Assembly: GCA_963731125.1 (NCBI GenBank)
Contig: CAVSVP010000021.1
Location: forward strand, 1-64,000
Origin: CAVSVP01 sp963731125
GTDB taxonomy: Bacteria; Pseudomonadota; Gammaproteobacteria; Competibacterales; Competibacteraceae
Direction of reading: 5' to 3'
DNA length: 64,000 nt
Notes under the pieces: generated by a model
What the model was told of the DNA's origin: nothing
The model's input: the letters and a program-made list of their open reading frames with translations, nothing else
Databases searched by the model: none
Translations under genes and position numbers: made by a program
Part shown: piece by piece, positions 61,639-64,000 of the stretch
How the letters are laid out: every line of letters starts with the position of its first letter
Numbering within the stretch: the first letter of the stretch is position 1

Positions 61639-62384
61639 GCGAGCAGCAAAAGCCAAGCCGGGCTCTCAGGGAAGCAGAGCAGGCAATTGTAAAGTATTTG
61701 CGTAACCATCCCGATTTTTTCAATCGGCACCTGGACTTAGTAGAGACGCTACGGATTCCACATTCATGTAAACCGGCGCTGTCTCTACTGGAGCGTCAAT
61801 TGTTGCTGCTGCGACAACGCAACGCCCAGTTGCGCAAAAAACTTCAGGAGCTCATGGCGGTGGCCCGGGATAATGCGCAGTTGGTAGCTCGCTTGCAACG
61901 TCTGATATTGGTGTTGATTGAAGCAAGGAAGTTACAGGACATGCTTTACGGCATCAAAGAAGTGCTTCGTAAAGAATTTAAAGCCGATGCGATGGCGTTA
62001 CGCCTGACAGCGCAGTCGGTAGAGACAGACTTACCAAAGGAAGCATTTTTATCCCCGCCAGCACAGCTTCTTTTTGAACCGCTGCTACGCTCAGAACAAC
62101 CCTTGTGCGGTCGACTGACTCAGGAGCAAATACAGGCGCTATTCGGTGAAACCAAACTCCGTATCGCTTCCATTGCCCTGGTGCCGCTTCAAGGATTAGA
62201 CTGGTGCGGTTTATTGGCTGTCGGCAGCCGGGATGAACAACGCTTTTACCCCGGTATGGGTACCCTGTTTTTAAGGGCCATGGGCGAGTTAATCAGTCAT
62301 GCGCTTGACATCCACCTGCGTTCGTTCCATGAACCCTGCACTCATCCCCCTTCCACCCCATGCCTCAAGGAAAAAACAGAATAA
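61635..62384 (+). CDS. DUF484 family protein (YigA-like)
   Basis: 249 residues: an N-terminal KYLRNHPDFFNRHLDLVETLRIPH, a coiled coil (about 55-95, LLERQLLLLRQRNAQLRKKLQEL), and a GAF-like domain (about 110-225, LVPLQGLDWCGLLAVGSRDEQRF). Conserved between dapF and xerC in many gammaproteobacteria; function is unknown, possibly a ligand-sensing adaptor. Start and stop both overlap the neighbouring genes. Confidence 0.9.
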   Translation: MSEQQKPSRALREAEQAIVKYLRNHPDFFNRHLDLVETLRIPHSCKPALSLLERQLLLLRQRNAQLRKKLQELMAVARDNAQLVARLQRLILVLIEARKLQDMLYGIKEVLRKEFKADAMALRLTAQSVETDLPKEAFLSPPAQLLFEPLLRSEQPLCGRLTQEQIQALFGETKLRIASIALVPLQGLDWCGLLAVGSRDEQRFYPGMGTLFLRAMGELISHALDIHLRSFHEPCTHPPSTPCLKEKTE

Positions 62385-63283
62385 TGAACACCGCTCGGGA
62401 GATTTGGCTGGAACGCTATCTCCAGCATCTACTCAGGGAGCGTTGCTTGACCAAGGCCACGGTAGATAGTTATTGCCGTGACATAATGGTTTTCAGTGAG
62501 TTTTGCGCTACTCAGGGTATTACGACTTGGCAGGAAGTTAAGGTGCAGCATGTGCGTATGTTTATTGCTGTAAGGCACCGCACCGGATCGTCTGGACCCA
62601 GTTTACAGCGCATGCTTTCTGCTTTGCGGGGCTTGTTTCGCTATTTATTGCGCGAAAACCAAGTTATCGTCAATCCTGCCCAGGCGTTACGCGCCCCGAA
62701 GAGCCGGCGTAAATTGCCGGGAACATTAGATGTTGATCAGGTAGCCGGCTTATTAGATTGTTTTCCAGCAGATATCCTTGAGGTTCGTGATCATGCGATG
62801 TTAGAACTACTGTACTCGTCAGGTTTGCGGTTAGCTGAGCTGGTGTCGCTACAGCTTAAAGATTTGGACTTGCCGGACGCCAGCGTAAGGGTATCTGGTA
62901 AAGGCAATAAAACTCGACTGTTACCGGTAGGCTCCCAGGCCTGTAAAGTACTTCAGCACTGGCTTTGGCAGCGCAGCACGTTGGCTAAACCCGAAGAAGA
63001 CGCCGTATTTGTCAGCCGTCTAGGGTATGCGCTGACGCCGCGCGCCGTGCAGCAACGGTTTGTCCGCTGGGCTCTGCGGCAAGGCGTTCCGGAACATTTG
63101 CACCCCCATCTGCTGCGTCATTCTTTCGCCAGTCACTTGTTAGAATCCAGTGGCGATCTGCGCGCCGTTCAGGAATTGCTGGGACATGCCGATATTAATA
63201 CGACGCAGATTTATACTCATTTGGACTTTCAGCATCTGGCAAAGGTATATGACGCAGCCCATCCTCGGGCAAAGCACCGCTAG
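62384..63283 (+). CDS. xerC: Tyrosine recombinase XerC
   Basis: 299 residues from ATG 62384, sharing a base with the DUF484 stop. The N-terminal SAM-like core-binding domain is followed by the catalytic domain: Arg in LLYSSGLRLAELVSLQ, Lys in VSGKGNKTRLLPVG, HPHLLRHSFASHLLES (His-x-x-Arg), LLGHADINTTQIYTHLDF (His and nucleophile Tyr). It resolves chromosome dimers at dif with XerD. No dif site was recognised here. Convergent with engB; the stop codons overlap. Confidence 0.97.
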   Translation: MNTAREIWLERYLQHLLRERCLTKATVDSYCRDIMVFSEFCATQGITTWQEVKVQHVRMFIAVRHRTGSSGPSLQRMLSALRGLFRYLLRENQVIVNPAQALRAPKSRRKLPGTLDVDQVAGLLDCFPADILEVRDHAMLELLYSSGLRLAELVSLQLKDLDLPDASVRVSGKGNKTRLLPVGSQACKVLQHWLWQRSTLAKPEEDAVFVSRLGYALTPRAVQQRFVRWALRQGVPEHLHPHLLRHSFASHLLESSGDLRAVQELLGHADINTTQIYTHLDFQHLAKVYDAAHPRAKHR

Positions 63284-63888
63284 CCGGAATCATCATATCC
63301 CAACCACTCATCCAGTTTAGCACGGGCTTCTGCCGTACCTGTGTCTTTGAGCGCTGAGAATAACTGGATGCTGGCATAGGGAAACTGCTGGCTCAGAAAG
63401 GATTTTGCCTGTTGCAGGTTTGCTAGCGCGGCGCCACGCTTAAATTTGTCCGCCTTAGTGAGCAAAATATGGCTGGGCAGTTTCCGGTGTTGGCACCAAG
63501 TCAGCATCTGCAGGTCTAGAGCGGTAAATGGATGACGCAGGTCCATCAGGAGAAAAAGACCACAGAGGGCCTTGCGCACGTTAAGGTAACGGGGAAGATG
63601 GGTTTGCCAATGGCGGCGAATCGTCTCTGGCACTTTAGCATAGCCGTAACCGGGTAGGTCAACGAGGCGATGGTCAGGATCTATTTGAAAAAAATTGATC
63701 ATTTGAGTGCGCCCAGGAAGTTTGCTAATGCGAGCCAACGTTTTTTGCTGAGTGATAGTATTCAAGGCACTGGATTTGCCTGCATTGGAACGTCCGGCAA
63801 AGGCCACCTCACGTCCTTGGTCGGGTGGCAATTGGCTAAGCTTATGGACGCTAATCATAAAGTGGGCTGTATGATACCGATTGTACAT
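63280..63888 (-). CDS. engB: Ribosome-biogenesis GTPase EngB/YsxC
   Basis: 202 residues: G1 VAFAGRSNAGKSSALNT, switch region TLARISKLPGRTQMINFF, G3 VDLPGYGYAKVP, G4 LTKADKFKRG and G5 FSAL. It assists large-subunit assembly. Start at 63888 (MYNRYHTAHF) fits the family; 63858 is an alternative. Confidence 0.96.
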   Translation of the reverse strand: MYNRYHTAHFMISVHKLSQLPPDQGREVAFAGRSNAGKSSALNTITQQKTLARISKLPGRTQMINFFQIDPDHRLVDLPGYGYAKVPETIRRHWQTHLPRYLNVRKALCGLFLLMDLRHPFTALDLQMLTWCQHRKLPSHILLTKADKFKRGAALANLQQAKSFLSQQFPYASIQLFSALKDTGTAEARAKLDEWLGYDDSG

Positions 63889-64000
63889 AGAATGCTAACA
63901 TTCCGCTTCAAAAGCAAGATTGACTCGCCGGCATGGTTATTGAACGTCAGAGGCGAAACTGGTATATAAAAAAGCTTTCTTTTTGCCAGTTGCGTGCAAC
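63889..64000. other. Upstream region of engB
   Basis: 112 bp to the end of the window with no gene. It presumably contains the engB promoter, but no clear boxes were seen. Confidence 0.4.

Overview
The window looks like chromosomal DNA of a gammaproteobacterium, plausibly near Chromatiales/Nitrosococcus-type lineages, though the placement is inference. The evidence is gammaproteobacterial gene order: TPR protein-lolB-ispE-tRNA-Gln-prs-rplY-pth-ychF diverging from hemA; dapF-DUF484-xerC facing engB; and a one-operon cytochrome c maturation set. No rRNA and no CRISPR array were seen. Two tRNAs (Met-CAT, Gln-TTG) lie on the minus strand.

Layout. 1-1.64 kb: a ParA/ParB partition pair of plasmid or integrative-element type. 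1.7-11.8 kb: a graveyard of insertion sequences with no intact host gene. It holds IS1182, IS5-like, IS1, mariner-like, IS110, IS3, IS1634 and IS630-like pieces plus a group II intron that has lost most of its reverse transcriptase. Several insertion events can be ordered because terminal repeats and target duplications are still readable. 11.8-28.1 kb: housekeeping genes (tRNA-Met, ychF, pth, rplY, prs, tRNA-Gln, ispE, lolB, TPR protein, hemA, a DegS-like protease, a small unknown, a PaaI-type thioesterase, pyrD, gor, prlC, a YqaB-like phosphatase). 28.3-37.9 kb: a second mobile zone bounded by two copies of one IS (28339-30126 and 34158-36108, the second split by a 154-bp MITE-like insert). 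Between them lie a beheaded GH1 glycosidase, a broken VIT-family transporter, an intact corA and an unknown exported protein. An IS1634-family element then abuts mnmG.

37.9-64 kb: mnmG; a small DUF6489-like gene; a signalling cluster (single-domain response regulator, a membrane PAS/degenerate-kinase/DnaQ exonuclease fusion, a tiny membrane protein and a CbrA/CrbS-like sodium:solute-symporter histidine kinase); a bufferin-type copper RiPP operon (DUF2282 precursor, DUF692 MNIO enzyme, DUF2063 partner); a YgiN/LsrG-like monooxygenase; an unknown DNA-binding-like protein; an alpha/beta hydrolase; an SDR dehydrogenase; the ccmCDEFGHIAB operon; a CoA-binding protein; a GNAT-nitrilase fusion; dapF, DUF484, xerC and engB.

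How they fit: the ccm operon supplies c-type cytochromes for a respiratory lifestyle, and the bufferin operon would buffer copper in the same periplasm. The symporter-kinase cluster probably senses a small carboxylate or amino acid and signals through the single-domain regulator. The most interesting items are the DnaQ-pseudokinase fusion in that cluster, the ORF-deleted group II intron inside a nested transposon stack, the DD35D mariner-like element whose removal restores an IS1 reading frame, paired 12-bp dyads upstream of the DegS-like gene, and two short MITE-like elements.
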